NCBI RefSeq assembly: GCF_003049645.1
Contig: NZ_PYWK01000001.1
Location: forward strand, 124,001-188,000
Length of the DNA stretch: 64,000 nucleotides
From: Metasolibacillus fluoroglycofenilyticus
GTDB lineage: Bacteria > Bacillota > Bacilli > Bacillales_A > Planococcaceae
Direction of reading: 5' to 3'
Numbering within the stretch: position 1 is the stretch's first letter; every line of letters starts with the position of its first letter. A model generated the notes under the pieces. That model worked only from the letters and a program-made list of their open reading frames with translations, did not search any database and had not been told where the DNA came from. Below, piece by piece: positions 19,215 to 29,131 of the stretch. A program made the translations under genes and the position numbers.

Positions 19215-19526
19215 TTACGTTAGCTTGACATAAAAATCTTTACCGTTATTAATGCCTACAATTTCAGTGTTTTTCTTTTTTTTATAGTAGTTATCAATTT
19301 GTCTTGCAAGGCTCGAATGACCGTTCAAATAAATACCAGGCTCAATTTTCTTAGCTACATTATGAAACTCAAAATAGATTTTTGTATCTTCTTCCATAAG
19401 ATTGATAATTTGTGAGAACTCATCAGCAGGAATATGAATGCCACGCGTATAACGACATTCTCTGCGATACGTGTCGTGCGAAATGTGGATTGGCTGTTGT
19501 TCGACTATCATTTCTAGTTTAATCAT
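19215..19526 (-). CDS. Hypothetical protein, 103 residues
   Basis: This is a small soluble protein without a recognised family. It has several short polar helices and strands and a KKKKN stretch near the C-terminus. The ATG at 19526 has an AGAAGGTG site; a GTG at 19535 is less likely. Confidence 0.6.
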   Translation of the reverse strand: MIKLEMIVEQQPIHISHDTYRRECRYTRGIHIPADEFSQIINLMEEDTKIYFEFHNVAKKIEPGIYLNGHSSLARQIDNYYKKKKNTEIVGINNGKDFYVKLT

Positions 19527-19598
19527 AATGAGCACCTTCTTAGTATATTACTTTGCCTGTATTATATCAGAATTCTGTAATATTAGAAGATGCGTATA

Positions 19599-20156
19599 TT
19601 ACCAATTTTCTTGCTGCATTTCTTCAGCAATGACTTGTAAATCATAAGCATTAATTGATAAAAGCTCGTATTCATCGTGTTGCTCCATATATTTTTTTAC
19701 TAAATTTAATACATATTTAGGTGATGCTTCATTTTCCTCATCATAAATGAGTAGCGCCGCATCTGTATTGCTAATAATAAATTTATCCTTCTCAATAAAC
19801 TGCCAAGGCGCCTCATATGGTCGCTTCGTTACACTTGTGACAAAATCAGCCTGTAAAATCATTCGTTGATATAGCTCTTGCTTATGCTCATTCCAATTTT
19901 TCTCCTGCTCTAAAAATGGTGTAATAACCGAATATTTTAAGATAGGGTATTGCTCCTTTAATGCGCGAACAACCTCTGTCGCCCATAGTTCAACACCTAG
20001 CTGACCACTAACAATCACCCATTCTAAGCCCTCATCTAATAATGCCAGTAACTTATTTTCTATTGCTTTTTTTATAATCGCAATGCCTGGATGCTGCTCA
20101 TTAAAAATACCTAACTCATGTGGCCTATAGCCTGTAATAAAAAGTGTTTTAATCAT
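19599..20156 (-). CDS. ypsA: YpsA-family SLOG protein (DUF1273)
   Basis: This 185-residue protein is of the YpsA group. It begins with TLFITGYRPHELG and has VIVSGQLGVELWATEV, the glycine-rich nucleotide/ligand-binding site of the SLOG superfamily. YpsA has been linked to cell division and glucose response in Bacillus; the ligand is unknown. Confidence 0.92.
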   Translation of the reverse strand: MIKTLFITGYRPHELGIFNEQHPGIAIIKKAIENKLLALLDEGLEWVIVSGQLGVELWATEVVRALKEQYPILKYSVITPFLEQEKNWNEHKQELYQRMILQADFVTSVTKRPYEAPWQFIEKDKFIISNTDAALLIYDEENEASPKYVLNLVKKYMEQHDEYELLSINAYDLQVIAEEMQQENW

Positions 20157-20245
20157 CTAAATCACTCCCTATGATAATTAATTGATTCGTATGTTAAGAT
20201 GTTTCTAATTGTACGAGATTTTTTGAGGAGAAAGAAGGGAATGGC

Positions 20246-21148
20246 GTGGGAAAAGCTAAAATATATATCATTTTACTAATTGTAATGCTAGCTTGGGGAT
20301 TAAATGTTGTTGCCTTAAAGCTATTAGTTTCTTATTTTAGTCCATTGACGATGACTGCTGTGCGTATTTTTATTGCTGGCATTACTGTTGTAGGGATTTT
20401 AGCTCTTTTAAAAAAGCTACAAAAGCCTACTCGTACCGAGGTATATTCTATAATGGCTGCAAGTATATTAGGCGTCGTGCTACACCATAGCTTGTTAGCA
20501 TTTGGATTAGCAAATACGATGGCTACGAAGGGCAGTATTATTTTAGGCTTTAGCCCATTATTAACGGCAATACTTGCTATCATTTTTGGCTTCACACAAA
20601 TGAGTTGGCAGCGTTTTTTAGGCTTTGTTGTAGGCACGTTTGGAGTGATAATGGCTGTTTTACGTGGGGGAGAAGGAATGACGGGAATAGCAATAGGAGA
20701 TATCCTCGTCTTTCTATCTATTTTAGCACAAGCATTTAGTTTTCTAATCATAAGTAAGGCATCCAAAACGTTGAATCCGGTCGTACTAACAGGCTATATG
20801 ATGCTAAGTGGCTCGATAGTTTTGCTATTACTAGCGTTAATGATAGAGCCGGCGCAGTTTATCTACTTTACTACGGTTGCACCGTCAGCAATAGCTTTAT
20901 TATTAGCATCTGCAATATTCGCAACTGCTCTGGGTCATGTTATTTATAATTATGCCATCGCAAAAATAGGCGCAGCCGAAACCGCGATTTTTGGTAATTT
21001 TAACACGTTATTCAGCTTGCTAGGCACAGCCATTTTACTAAAGGAGCCGATAGGTATGAATCAAATATTTGGCTGCTTGCTTATAATTGTTGGTGTGCTG
21101 ACAGGAACAGGAGCGATAGAGGCATTTGTGCGAAGCCGAAAAGCATGA
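20246..21148 (+). CDS. EamA-family (DMT) transporter
   Basis: This 300-residue membrane protein has ten predicted helices in two EamA halves, the usual arrangement for drug/metabolite exporters. The start is GTG at 20246 with AAGGGA before it; the nearby ATG at 20241 is in another frame that stops early. Its stop codon directly abuts palindrome P45 copy 2. Confidence 0.88.
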   Translation: MGKAKIYIILLIVMLAWGLNVVALKLLVSYFSPLTMTAVRIFIAGITVVGILALLKKLQKPTRTEVYSIMAASILGVVLHHSLLAFGLANTMATKGSIILGFSPLLTAILAIIFGFTQMSWQRFLGFVVGTFGVIMAVLRGGEGMTGIAIGDILVFLSILAQAFSFLIISKASKTLNPVVLTGYMMLSGSIVLLLLALMIEPAQFIYFTTVAPSAIALLLASAIFATALGHVIYNYAIAKIGAAETAIFGNFNTLFSLLGTAILLKEPIGMNQIFGCLLIIVGVLTGTGAIEAFVRSRKA

Positions 21149-21193
21149 GTGCCAGGCACACAAACAATTCAGAATTGTTTATGTACCTGGCTA
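21149..21193. repeat. 45-bp palindrome P45, copy 2 (degenerate right arm)
   Basis: The left arm is identical to copy 1. The right arm has changes at 21181, 21185 and 21192-21193. It lies between convergent genes and the right arm encodes the last six residues and stop of the MFS gene on the minus strand. Confidence 0.85.
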
Positions 21194-22344
21194 GTACTAC
21201 AAAGAAGCATTCCAATAAAGCTAAGAGCAGCTAATATGAAAAATACGTGGTGGATAGAGAAGTTTTCAGCTAATATACCAAAAATAGGTGTTAAACAAAC
21301 GACAATACCTTGATTAAAAAACATACGAACACTAGCAGCACGACCGTGGTATTGAGGTTCTGTTGATATTTGTTGAATGGCTTGAAATGTTGTTCGTATC
21401 CATGTTGTACAGTACCCAATGCCTGCACAGCCTACCATAGTGAATGCAAGCGTTGTGTTAAACGTTAGCAAAAAAAGACTAGCTATTAGTATGAGCATAA
21501 TAGTTAGTGAAGAAAATCGCTGGAATAGCTTTATGAATTTTGCGCCAAGTAGTCCAGCTAATACACCGCTGCTTGAAACTGTTATTTCAAGCAATCCATA
21601 AACAGTAGCAGAAGATTTTAAAACTTCATACGTATAAGCTGCTAAAAATCCGATAGTTGTATGATAAATCAATTGCCCAATTGCCATGATGACCAGTAGT
21701 TGTAGAAAAAAACGACTAGACAGGGAATAGATAAAGCCAGCTATCATTTCTTCGAGTATTGAATGGTGGGTAAGAGCAGTAGATGCTTGCTCTGTTGGTA
21801 ATTGCCAAAGTAAATAAAATGCGATGATTAAGGTTAACAAAATGATGAATGATAGCGTGTTAATCAATGCTTGAGCAATGAAGAAACTACTAATAGCAGT
21901 ACCTAAAATACCACCAATAATCGTGTAAGAAGCCGATTTTTGAAAAGTGATAATAAGCTGCTCTTTAATAAAGATGGTAGCTAGATATGCTTGCATAGTT
22001 GGACGTATAAGTGACCCGCATAATTGCAGTACCATATTGGACGAAATTAGCAGTACAGGCGATATATTTTTGAAACTTATTAGAACTGTACATATTGTTA
22101 GAAGTATTAATGTTAGTGCCAAAATTAATAAATGCTTTTTGTTATAACGATCTACAAATACCCCGATAAAAGGTATGCATAATAAGCTTGGTAAAAATCC
22201 TAGCCCTACAAATAGTCCTGTATACACCACATTCTCTGTTTGCTCATAAAGACTCCATGTAGTAAAAATAAAATAAGCAGATAAGGAAAAATCCAATAAT
22301 CCTTGTAACCAAATTACTTTTGCTAAACGAACCAATCTAAACAC
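21169..22344 (-). CDS. MFS transporter (MFS_3-like exporter)
   Basis: This 391-residue protein has about 12 membrane segments. A DRYNKKHLL-type loop after helix 2 marks it as major-facilitator. It is divergent from an SgrR-like regulator, which may control it. Its last residues (QVHKQF) and stop codon are encoded by the right arm of a P45 palindrome. The substrate is unknown. Confidence 0.85.
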   Translation of the reverse strand: MFRLVRLAKVIWLQGLLDFSLSAYFIFTTWSLYEQTENVVYTGLFVGLGFLPSLLCIPFIGVFVDRYNKKHLLILALTLILLTICTVLISFKNISPVLLISSNMVLQLCGSLIRPTMQAYLATIFIKEQLIITFQKSASYTIIGGILGTAISSFFIAQALINTLSFIILLTLIIAFYLLWQLPTEQASTALTHHSILEEMIAGFIYSLSSRFFLQLLVIMAIGQLIYHTTIGFLAAYTYEVLKSSATVYGLLEITVSSSGVLAGLLGAKFIKLFQRFSSLTIMLILIASLFLLTFNTTLAFTMVGCAGIGYCTTWIRTTFQAIQQISTEPQYHGRAASVRMFFNQGIVVCLTPIFGILAENFSIHHVFFILAALSFIGMLLCSTSQVHKQF

Positions 22345-22440
22345 ATCCCTTCAAATGCTATAATAAAGTGGACGTAGAAAAAGAAAAAGGGACAATTACT
22401 GAAGTTTATGTCTACTTTTTAAAGTGGGGGAGGATAAATA

Positions 22441-23937
22441 ATGGAGTTAGCATTGCAATTATTATGGTCACTGCGTAATGAACAACTATCCATTCATAAG
22501 ATAAGTGAGATGATGCAGTTAAGTACAAAGCAAGTGACTCGCAAAATCAAGAAATGGGAGACAGAGGGCTGGATACGTTATTGTGCAGGTAAAGGAAGGG
22601 GACATATATCAAGCATTCAGTGGTTGCAGGATATCGAGAAACAATTACTTATTGTATTAAATAGTGAATTCAAACAGAAAAATTTCAAAGCCCTAACAGA
22701 TATAAATATGTCTTACTTTTCAGAGAAGTTCCAGCAAAATGTCGCAGCATTATTGACGGAAAATATCGTGTCAGATGAACGAAAAGCAGCGTCAATGCTG
22801 ACAATACCTATTTATAGTAAAAATCTAAACCTTCACCCACATAATTATAGCGATACCGAAAGTGGCTGGGTGTTATCCCATATTTATAGCCGTATCGTAA
22901 TTCAAAATAATAATACGTTTAAAGGAGATTTAATCCACCATTGGGAGCAATTTGGACAATGCTTTATTTTTTACGTTCGCCCATTTCTTTATTGGCATAA
23001 TGGAGAAACCGTAAAAATAGAAGAAATCATGCAATCAATTAAAACGACTTTTATGCTAAACAAATATAGTTATTTTTTTAGAAAAGTGATTAGTATAGAA
23101 AAACGAACGAATGCTATTTTTGAAATCAAATATATCGGGGGAGAGGAAGAATTACTAACACTTCTTTCTCAATTGGATTTTAGCTTGTATCATCCATTAA
23201 ACTACCGCATTGGAACAGGGGCGTATAAAATAGCTCAAGATTCTAATGGAGCAGTGCAATTAACAGCATGCTCTCAATATCACCTCACACAAGCACTTAT
23301 TAATAAGATTCAATTTGTAACGATACCTTCAACGCTGCAAAGAAGGCTGGAATGGTCAATGCAACAAAACGAAGCGCAGTATCAGAGCTGTGTGGAGCTA
23401 GGGGGAATCGTATCAACTTACTTTAATCCTTTTTCAAACAACTTGCAGAAGCGCGAGGTACGTCTATATATGCTATGGATTTTAAAGCGATTTGCGCAAC
23501 AAATAGGGCAGGTGGATTCTCTAAAGTCATCCTGTGTTCAAGAAATATTAACTAGCCTACAACGGGTAAGTATGCCGGCATTGCGTATTGGCTATATCGT
23601 CAATCAAACGAAATTTATTGTAGCTTTGCATAATTTTTGTGAAGAGCAAGGTATACAAGCAGAGGTAATAAAGCTTACGATTGATGATTTGCCTTTAAAT
23701 AAATTATTTACACAAGTAGATTTAATAATAATAGGAGAGTACCTCGCCCCACCATTTATTTTAGAAAATGATAAAGAGCACCCATTGTCTATTATTTTAG
23801 AAAATGTTAATGATAACACGTGGTTTGCTGTCCTGTATAAATCCTTCCGGGAAATCTATTATCCCTCTAATTTCAGAAGAAGTGTAGAAAATATTTATGG
23901 TTATCCTAATTTAACGACATGTTGGTTTGGATGTTAA
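22441..23937 (+). CDS. SgrR-like transcriptional regulator with solute-binding domain
   Basis: This 498-residue protein has an N-terminal winged helix-turn-helix (residues 1-65, including SIHKISEMMQLSTKQVTRKI) and a C-terminal part resembling family-5 extracellular solute-binding proteins, as in SgrR. It has no signal peptide, so it is a cytoplasmic sensor-regulator. It is divergent by about 96 bp from an MFS exporter, its probable target. The ATG at 22441 has a GGGGGAGG site. Confidence 0.85.
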   Translation: MELALQLLWSLRNEQLSIHKISEMMQLSTKQVTRKIKKWETEGWIRYCAGKGRGHISSIQWLQDIEKQLLIVLNSEFKQKNFKALTDINMSYFSEKFQQNVAALLTENIVSDERKAASMLTIPIYSKNLNLHPHNYSDTESGWVLSHIYSRIVIQNNNTFKGDLIHHWEQFGQCFIFYVRPFLYWHNGETVKIEEIMQSIKTTFMLNKYSYFFRKVISIEKRTNAIFEIKYIGGEEELLTLLSQLDFSLYHPLNYRIGTGAYKIAQDSNGAVQLTACSQYHLTQALINKIQFVTIPSTLQRRLEWSMQQNEAQYQSCVELGGIVSTYFNPFSNNLQKREVRLYMLWILKRFAQQIGQVDSLKSSCVQEILTSLQRVSMPALRIGYIVNQTKFIVALHNFCEEQGIQAEVIKLTIDDLPLNKLFTQVDLIIIGEYLAPPFILENDKEHPLSIILENVNDNTWFAVLYKSFREIYYPSNFRRSVENIYGYPNLTTCWFGC

Positions 23938-23944
23938 TGATTAA

Positions 23945-23989
23945 GTGCCAGGCACAGAAACAATTCTGAATTGTTTCTGTGCCTGGCAC
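23945..23989. repeat. 45-bp palindrome P45, copy 3
   Basis: This is a perfect palindrome between the convergent sgrR-like and rocD genes. Compared with copy 1 it reads CACAGAAAC / GTTTCTGTG instead of CACACAAAC / GTTTGTGTG, a compensatory change. Confidence 0.9.
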
Positions 23990-24002
23990 TTATATAAACT
24001 GA

Positions 24003-24046
24003 AACATCCGAAAAGCAGTGCGTTAGCACGCTTTTCGGACGTCTTC
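24003..24046 (-). terminator. Terminator after rocD
   Basis: On the minus strand, arms CGTCCGAAAAGC and GCTTTTCGGATG pair around CGTGCTAACGCACT, an inner stem. It begins one base after the rocD stop. Confidence 0.75.
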
Positions 24047-25234
24047 TTAAAACACAGCTTTAATTTGTTCGATTGCCCAATCTAAATCTTCTTTTGTAAT
24101 TACTAATGGTGGTGCAAAGCGGATTACTGTATCGTGTGTTTCTTTACATAATAAGCCGCGCTCCATTAATTTCTCACAGTATGGTCGAGCAGATTCGTGT
24201 AATTCTAAGCCGATAAATAAACCGCGTCCGCGTACTTCTTTAATCGCAGGGTGGTTGATTTGGCGAAGGGCTTCCTGGAAGTAGTCGCCCAAGCCTAGTG
24301 AGCGTGCTGCTAAGTCTTCCTCTTCAATTACTTCAAGTGCCGCAATAGATACCGCACATGCAAGTGGATTTCCACCGAATGTAGAGCCATGTGAACCTGG
24401 GTTAAATACGCCTAAAACATCACGGTTAGCTACAACACATGAAATCGGGAAAACTCCGCCACCTAGCGCTTTACCAAGGATTAAAATATCTGGTGTAATA
24501 CCTTCCCATTCATAAGCAAACATTTTTCCAGAGCGTGCAAGACCACTTTGAATTTCGTCTGCGATAAATAATACATTGTTTTCTTCACATAATTGCTTTG
24601 CCGCTTTTAAGAAGCCTGCTGGTGGAATAAGGATACCTGCTTCCCCTTGAATTGGCTCAACAATAAATGCCGCTGTATTTGGCGTAATAGCATTTTTTAA
24701 TGCATCAATATCGCCATATGGTACTAAGCTGAAGCCCGGTAATAATGGACCGAAGCCACGCTGATACTCTGCCTCAGAGGATAAAGAAACCGCTGCCATC
24801 GTACGACCGTGGAAGTTGCCGATACAGCCAATAATATGTGCTTGGTTTTCTGCTACCCCTTTTTTCTCGTATGCCCAACGACGAGCCGTTTTAATCGCTG
24901 TTTCAACTGCCTCAGCACCTGTGTTCATTGGTAGAACCATTTCTTTATTCGTTAATTTACTTACTTTTTCATACCAAGGACCTAGTTGATCAGAGTGGAA
25001 TGCACGAGATGTTAATGTCACGCGGTCAGCTTGTTTTTTTAATGCCTCAATGATTTTAGGATGGCGGTGACCTTGGTTAACTGCAGAATAAGCAGATAAC
25101 ATATCCATATATTTATTGCCTTCAGGGTCCTTTACCCATACACCTTCTGCTTCAGAAATCACAATCGGCAGTGGATGGTAGTTATTTGCACCGAAATTTT
25201 CAGTTTGTGTAATAAGTTGAGCTGTTTTCGTCAT
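24047..25234 (-). CDS. rocD: Ornithine aminotransferase
   Basis: This PLP enzyme converts ornithine and 2-oxoglutarate to glutamate semialdehyde and glutamate in arginine catabolism. The 395-residue length is typical. The PLP lysine lies in [13 protein letters not shown], with [12 protein letters not shown] before it. The ATG at 25234 has an AGGGGGA site; 14 upstream in-frame codons are unlikely to be translated. It stands near a rocB-like gene and an amino-acid importer. Confidence 0.96.
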   Translation of the reverse strand: MTKTAQLITQTENFGANNYHPLPIVISEAEGVWVKDPEGNKYMDMLSAYSAVNQGHRHPKIIEALKKQADRVTLTSRAFHSDQLGPWYEKVSKLTNKEMVLPMNTGAEAVETAIKTARRWAYEKKGVAENQAHIIGCIGNFHGRTMAAVSLSSEAEYQRGFGPLLPGFSLVPYGDIDALKNAITPNTAAFIVEPIQGEAGILIPPAGFLKAAKQLCEENNVLFIADEIQSGLARSGKMFAYEWEGITPDILILGKALGGGVFPISCVVANRDVLGVFNPGSHGSTFGGNPLACAVSIAALEVIEEEDLAARSLGLGDYFQEALRQINHPAIKEVRGRGLFIGLELHESARPYCEKLMERGLLCKETHDTVIRFAPPLVITKEDLDWAIEQIKAVF

Positions 25235-25370
25235 AATAAAAATCCCCCTTATTAAATGTAATAGAATAGAGCGCAAAGAAAATTTGCGTCTTATTGCACC
25301 TTATACTTATTATAATGCAGAAATATCTTGCATTTTTCAAGTTTTATTTTTAAATATTTTTTCATCACAA

Positions 25371-25410
25371 AAAGCTTGAGCTGCGAATGGGGAAGTAGCT
25401 CAAGTTTTTT
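25371..25410 (+). terminator. Orphan terminator-like hairpin
   Basis: Stem CTTGAGCT / AGCTCAAG with a 14-base loop is followed by T6 on the plus strand, yet no plus-strand gene precedes it. The 470 bp between rocD and the iclR gene hold this and otherwise no recognisable gene; it may be a scar of gene loss. Confidence 0.5.
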
Positions 25411-25677
25411 CGCAATTTAATAACTAGTATAGCTCTATAATTTATAAAATTATACTTTTGTGCATTATTGCTATTCTTTAGAATGCAGGAGTGCAGAAAA
25501 ATACGGAAGCATCTTTAGAAAAGAGAATAGAGATAAAGCCGCCGTTCAGCTCCAAGAGGTATAGAAGGGTGCAGGTGTAAAAGTAAACGCTCCAGCATTT
25601 TGAATGAAGATTTGAAATGACCGAAGGGTGCCCGTTTAGCCTAGACATTATTCTAAGTTATTTATTCATTAAAAAAA

Positions 25678-25718
25678 GTGTCCGAAAGCACTGTGAATGC
25701 GCGCTTTCAGACACCTCC
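25678..25718 (-). terminator. Terminator overlapping the end of the iclR gene
   Basis: Minus-strand arms GGTGTCTGAAAGCGC and GTGCTTTCGGACACT are followed by a T5 run. The first arm contains the last codons and TGA stop of the IclR-type gene. Confidence 0.7.
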
Positions 25719-26450
25719 CTTATAGCCAAGCTTCAAAGAAATTCGCTTAGCTGTGTCGATGACACTGTTTGCTAATGTTTGAATATGTTCATCGGAGACA
25801 TTGAAGCTTACAAAGTCAATGGTTACAACACCTTCAATTTCATTAAATCCATTATAAACAACAGCGGAAACAGCTGATGTTCCTTTTGTAAATTCTCCAT
25901 GACTGACAGCAAAGCCCTTTGCCTTTATTTGCATAAGCTGTTTTTTAAGTTGTTCTATCTCTTTCGGTGTGACAAGCTGGCTTAAAATCTCTGTTACTTC
26001 TTCATCTGACATTGCAGCGAGTAAAGCTTTATTACCTGAACCAATATGCATTGGAATCCGAATACCTAATGGATCATAGATGCGAATAGGGTTAGTAATA
26101 TTGTCAATTCGTTCGATGATTATTGTATCTGTGCCTGACATTTTGCTTAAGTATACACTTTCTCCAACTTCCTTTGATAGACGCTGTAGCTCAGGTCGGA
26201 TGACATTAATAAAATCCTGGGAATCATATATTTGCAAACCGATTTCCATCCAAATTGTCCCGATATGATAGTGTTTTGTTTGTTTATTTTGTTCCACCAT
26301 ACCTTGCTGAATCATTGCTTGTAAAATTCTGTGCAAGGTACTAATTGGCAAATCACATTTTTGAGCTAAATCAGAAATGGATAAACCGTTATGTGTATCA
26401 GAGGACATAAGTGCTTTGGCTATTTTTACACATCTTTCTAATAATTGCAT
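25707..26450 (-). CDS. IclR-family transcriptional regulator
   Basis: This 247-residue protein has an N-terminal winged helix (residues 1-65, including LSISDLAQKCDLPISTLHRIL) and a C-terminal ligand-binding domain typical of IclR proteins. It is divergent from a rocB-like peptidase/ABC importer operon whose promoter region carries tandem inverted repeats, so it probably regulates that operon. The start may be 26450 (ATG). Confidence 0.92.
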   Translation of the reverse strand: MQLLERCVKIAKALMSSDTHNGLSISDLAQKCDLPISTLHRILQAMIQQGMVEQNKQTKHYHIGTIWMEIGLQIYDSQDFINVIRPELQRLSKEVGESVYLSKMSGTDTIIIERIDNITNPIRIYDPLGIRIPMHIGSGNKALLAAMSDEEVTEILSQLVTPKEIEQLKKQLMQIKAKGFAVSHGEFTKGTSAVSAVVYNGFNEIEGVVTIDFVSFNVSDEHIQTLANSVIDTAKRISLKLGYKGGV

Positions 26451-26586
26451 AATATTAACAACACCTTTTCGTTTTACTAGATTGCTATTAATTTTACATT
26501 AACGAATAGGAAGGCGCCACAAGCTTTGCGGTGAGCTTTCAGTAAAAAAAATATTCGTTTAGCGTATCTAAAAGAATCAGAATATA

Positions 26587-26615
26587 TTGACATTATAATC
26601 GTTAACGATTATATT
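26587..26615 (+). promoter_or_regulatory. Sigma-A promoter of the rocB-like/ABC operon
   Basis: TTGACA at 26587-26592, a 17-bp spacer and TATATT at 26610-26615 form a near-consensus promoter. An 18-bp perfect palindrome, ATAATCGTTAACGATTAT (26595-26612), fills the spacer and could be an additional operator. Confidence 0.75.
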
Positions 26616-26628
26616 TCATAGTATATTA

Positions 26629-26665
26629 TTTCCGTTTAGCAGAAATGGTTTCCGTCAAGCGGAAA
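26629..26665 (+). promoter_or_regulatory. Tandem inverted repeats, candidate IclR operator
   Basis: Two copies of TTTCCG-N5-C(A/G)GAAA at 26629-26645 and 26649-26665 are spaced 20 bp centre to centre, two helical turns, just downstream of the predicted transcription start. The second is a perfect inverted repeat. Adjacent, divergent iclR makes it the likely binder (inference). Confidence 0.65.
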
Positions 26666-26778
26666 AGGGGTGAAATGATTTAGTAATGTATACATCATTA
26701 GAATATGTAATTATAGTTACTGTCTGTAGATGTGGGTAAAAAAGAAATGATGAATGGTAGCAGTGGAAAGGGAGAAAA

Positions 26779-28386
26779 ATGATGAGTCAGTATTTTTGGA
26801 ATACACCAGAGAAATTACGCGCATTATTATGTGAAGTTGTTGGATGGGATAGTCGAACGTTAACAGAGGGCGAGAACAAATTTGCATATAAGCTGCGTGA
26901 TAAGTTACAGATGTTGCCCTATTTTCAAGAACATTCTGAATATATCGAGTTACATGATGCCGGTCTCGGTCGCAATGCGGTTACTGCACTCTATAAGCAT
27001 CCGACAGCGACAGAAACAATCGTACTAATTAGCCATTTCGATACAGTGCATACAGAGGAATACGGTGAATTAGAACCACTTGCCTTTTTCCCTGAGGAGC
27101 TGACAGAAAAGCTAAAGGAACCAAAATACTTTAATGATTTGCCAGAAGTGGTTAAAGCGGATTTACAATCAGGTAATTATTTATTCGGTCGCGGCACGAT
27201 GGATATGAAAATGGGCTTAGCTTTGCATATGCAATTAATTGAAAAAGCAAGCAATGAAAATTGGCCGATTAATCTACTTTTAACGGCTGTACCGGATGAG
27301 GAAGTAAACTCTGCTGGGATGCGAGCAGCCGTAGTGGAATTAGTGAGATTACGTAAACAATATGGTTTAACATATAAATTATTTTTGAATAGTGAGCCAT
27401 CCTTCTCACAAAATCCTACAGATATTAAAGAGTATATGTATTCAGGAACGATTGGGAAAATTATGCCAGCCGCTTTATTCTATGGTAAGGAAACACATGC
27501 AGGTGAACCTTTGAAAGGTATGACAGCAAGCTTTATAGCCTCCTATATGACACAGCATATGGAATGGAATCCTATTTTCCGTGAGAGTGATTTAGGGGAA
27601 CAAACACCTTTACCTGTTTCGCTTCAATTGAAGGATTTAAAGATGGAATATTCAACACAAACACCGTACCGTGCAGCCGCTCTTTATAATGTGTTTTTAT
27701 TAAAGCGTACAGCGACGGAAATTATGGACTTATTTGAGCAAGTAGCTAATGAGGCAATGGCAGCTTGTAACGCACATTATGAAAACATTTGTAAACGTGA
27801 GCAAGTGAACGGGGTAGGCGCTGTGAAAGTACTTCGTTATGAAACATTGTTACAATACGCAATTCAAAAATTAGGTGAAGCTGAAATAGCTTCTATTAAA
27901 GCACAAGTTGTTAAAAATGACCAGTTAGATGACCGAGAGAAATCAATTCGCATTGTCGACCAATTAATGATTCGTTGTCAAGAGCTAGCACCGGCAACTG
28001 TTATTTTATATGCACCGCCTTATTATCCAGCAATTAATTCATCGGACCATCCACTTGTAAAGGATGCAATTCAGTTAGTGAAGAAAACGGCGAAAACTTT
28101 CGACATTGAAATTGAACAAATCCATTATTTTAATGGCATATGTGATTTAAGTTACGTTAATTATTCTGATATATCTGGGGACTGGACAGCGTTTGAAAAG
28201 AATACGCCGGTTTGGGGAGAAACATACAGTATTCCGTTTGAAGAGATGGCGACTTTACAAAGCCCTGTATTAAATGTAGGACCATTTGGTAAGGATGCTC
28301 ATCAAAAAACGGAAAGATTGCATGTTGACAGCGCATTTAAAGAAATGCCTGTAATTATTGAAACATTAGTAAAAAGCCTCATTTAG
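26779..28386 (+). CDS. M20-family peptidase/deacylase, RocB-like
   Basis: This 535-residue cytoplasmic metallohydrolase resembles RocB of the arginine-utilisation group. Zinc-site motifs are clear: LISHFDTVH, FGRGTMDMK and VPDEEVNSAG. The substrate is unknown; its operon partners form a polar amino-acid importer, suggesting hydrolysis of an imported acylated amino acid or peptide. The start is ATG 26779 or 26782, both within reach of GGGAG. Confidence 0.85.
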   Translation: MMSQYFWNTPEKLRALLCEVVGWDSRTLTEGENKFAYKLRDKLQMLPYFQEHSEYIELHDAGLGRNAVTALYKHPTATETIVLISHFDTVHTEEYGELEPLAFFPEELTEKLKEPKYFNDLPEVVKADLQSGNYLFGRGTMDMKMGLALHMQLIEKASNENWPINLLLTAVPDEEVNSAGMRAAVVELVRLRKQYGLTYKLFLNSEPSFSQNPTDIKEYMYSGTIGKIMPAALFYGKETHAGEPLKGMTASFIASYMTQHMEWNPIFRESDLGEQTPLPVSLQLKDLKMEYSTQTPYRAAALYNVFLLKRTATEIMDLFEQVANEAMAACNAHYENICKREQVNGVGAVKVLRYETLLQYAIQKLGEAEIASIKAQVVKNDQLDDREKSIRIVDQLMIRCQELAPATVILYAPPYYPAINSSDHPLVKDAIQLVKKTAKTFDIEIEQIHYFNGICDLSYVNYSDISGDWTAFEKNTPVWGETYSIPFEEMATLQSPVLNVGPFGKDAHQKTERLHVDSAFKEMPVIIETLVKSLI

Positions 28387-28462
28387 TTTGTGAAAGTTAG
28401 GAATATAAGTAAGCGGTTTCATTTGATTTTGTAATATGGGTATGTAAGTCGGAGGGGAAGCT

Positions 28463-29131
28463 ATGAATGCAGTAATAGATAATCTACCTAAGCTTTTAGA
28501 AGGATTAAAGTACACAATTTATTATTCGGTAGTTTCAATTATTTTAGCAGTCATTATCGGATTAGTTGTTGCCGTAATGAAACTATCAAAATCTAAAGTG
28601 TTAAAAACAAGTGCCTCAGTTTATGTAGAAATTTTTCGTTCTACACCATTATTAGTACAATTATTTTTTATTGTTTTTGGTTTAGCAGGTATTTTGCCAA
28701 TGAGCGAGTGGTTTGGACAAAGGTCGTATCCAGTTGTAGCTGCAACGTTAACACTTGCTTTGCATCAAGGAGCTTATATTTCCGAAATTATTCGCGCAGG
28801 GATTTTAAGTGTTAATAAGGGGCAAAGGGAAGCATCGGAAAGTATAGGGATGAGCGAATTTCAAATTATGCGTTTTATCATCTTACCACAAGCTTTCAAA
28901 CGAATGATTCCACCTTTAGTGAATCAATCTGCTCAAGCGATTAAAGATACTTCGTTATTAGCACCAATCGGAATTATCGATTTAGTGTATAGAGGGCAAA
29001 TTATTATTTCGACAACATTTGAGCCTTTTGCCATTTGGGTAGCGATAGGAATCATTTATTTTGTAGTGATATTTAGTGTATCCCAGTTTGCGGGTTACCT
29101 TGAGAGGAGAATGAAACTTGATACGCGTTGA
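28463..29131 (+). CDS. Amino-acid ABC transporter permease
   Basis: This 222-residue inner-membrane permease is of the polar amino-acid (HisMQ) group. The cytoplasmic EAA loop is visible as [20 protein letters not shown]. The ATPase gene overlaps its end by 14 bp. It acts with the following ATPase and the lipoprotein encoded at 30043. Confidence 0.93.
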   Translation: MNAVIDNLPKLLEGLKYTIYYSVVSIILAVIIGLVVAVMKLSKSKVLKTSASVYVEIFRSTPLLVQLFFIVFGLAGILPMSEWFGQRSYPVVAATLTLALHQGAYISEIIRAGILSVNKGQREASESIGMSEFQIMRFIILPQAFKRMIPPLVNQSAQAIKDTSLLAPIGIIDLVYRGQIIISTTFEPFAIWVAIGIIYFVVIFSVSQFAGYLERRMKLDTR

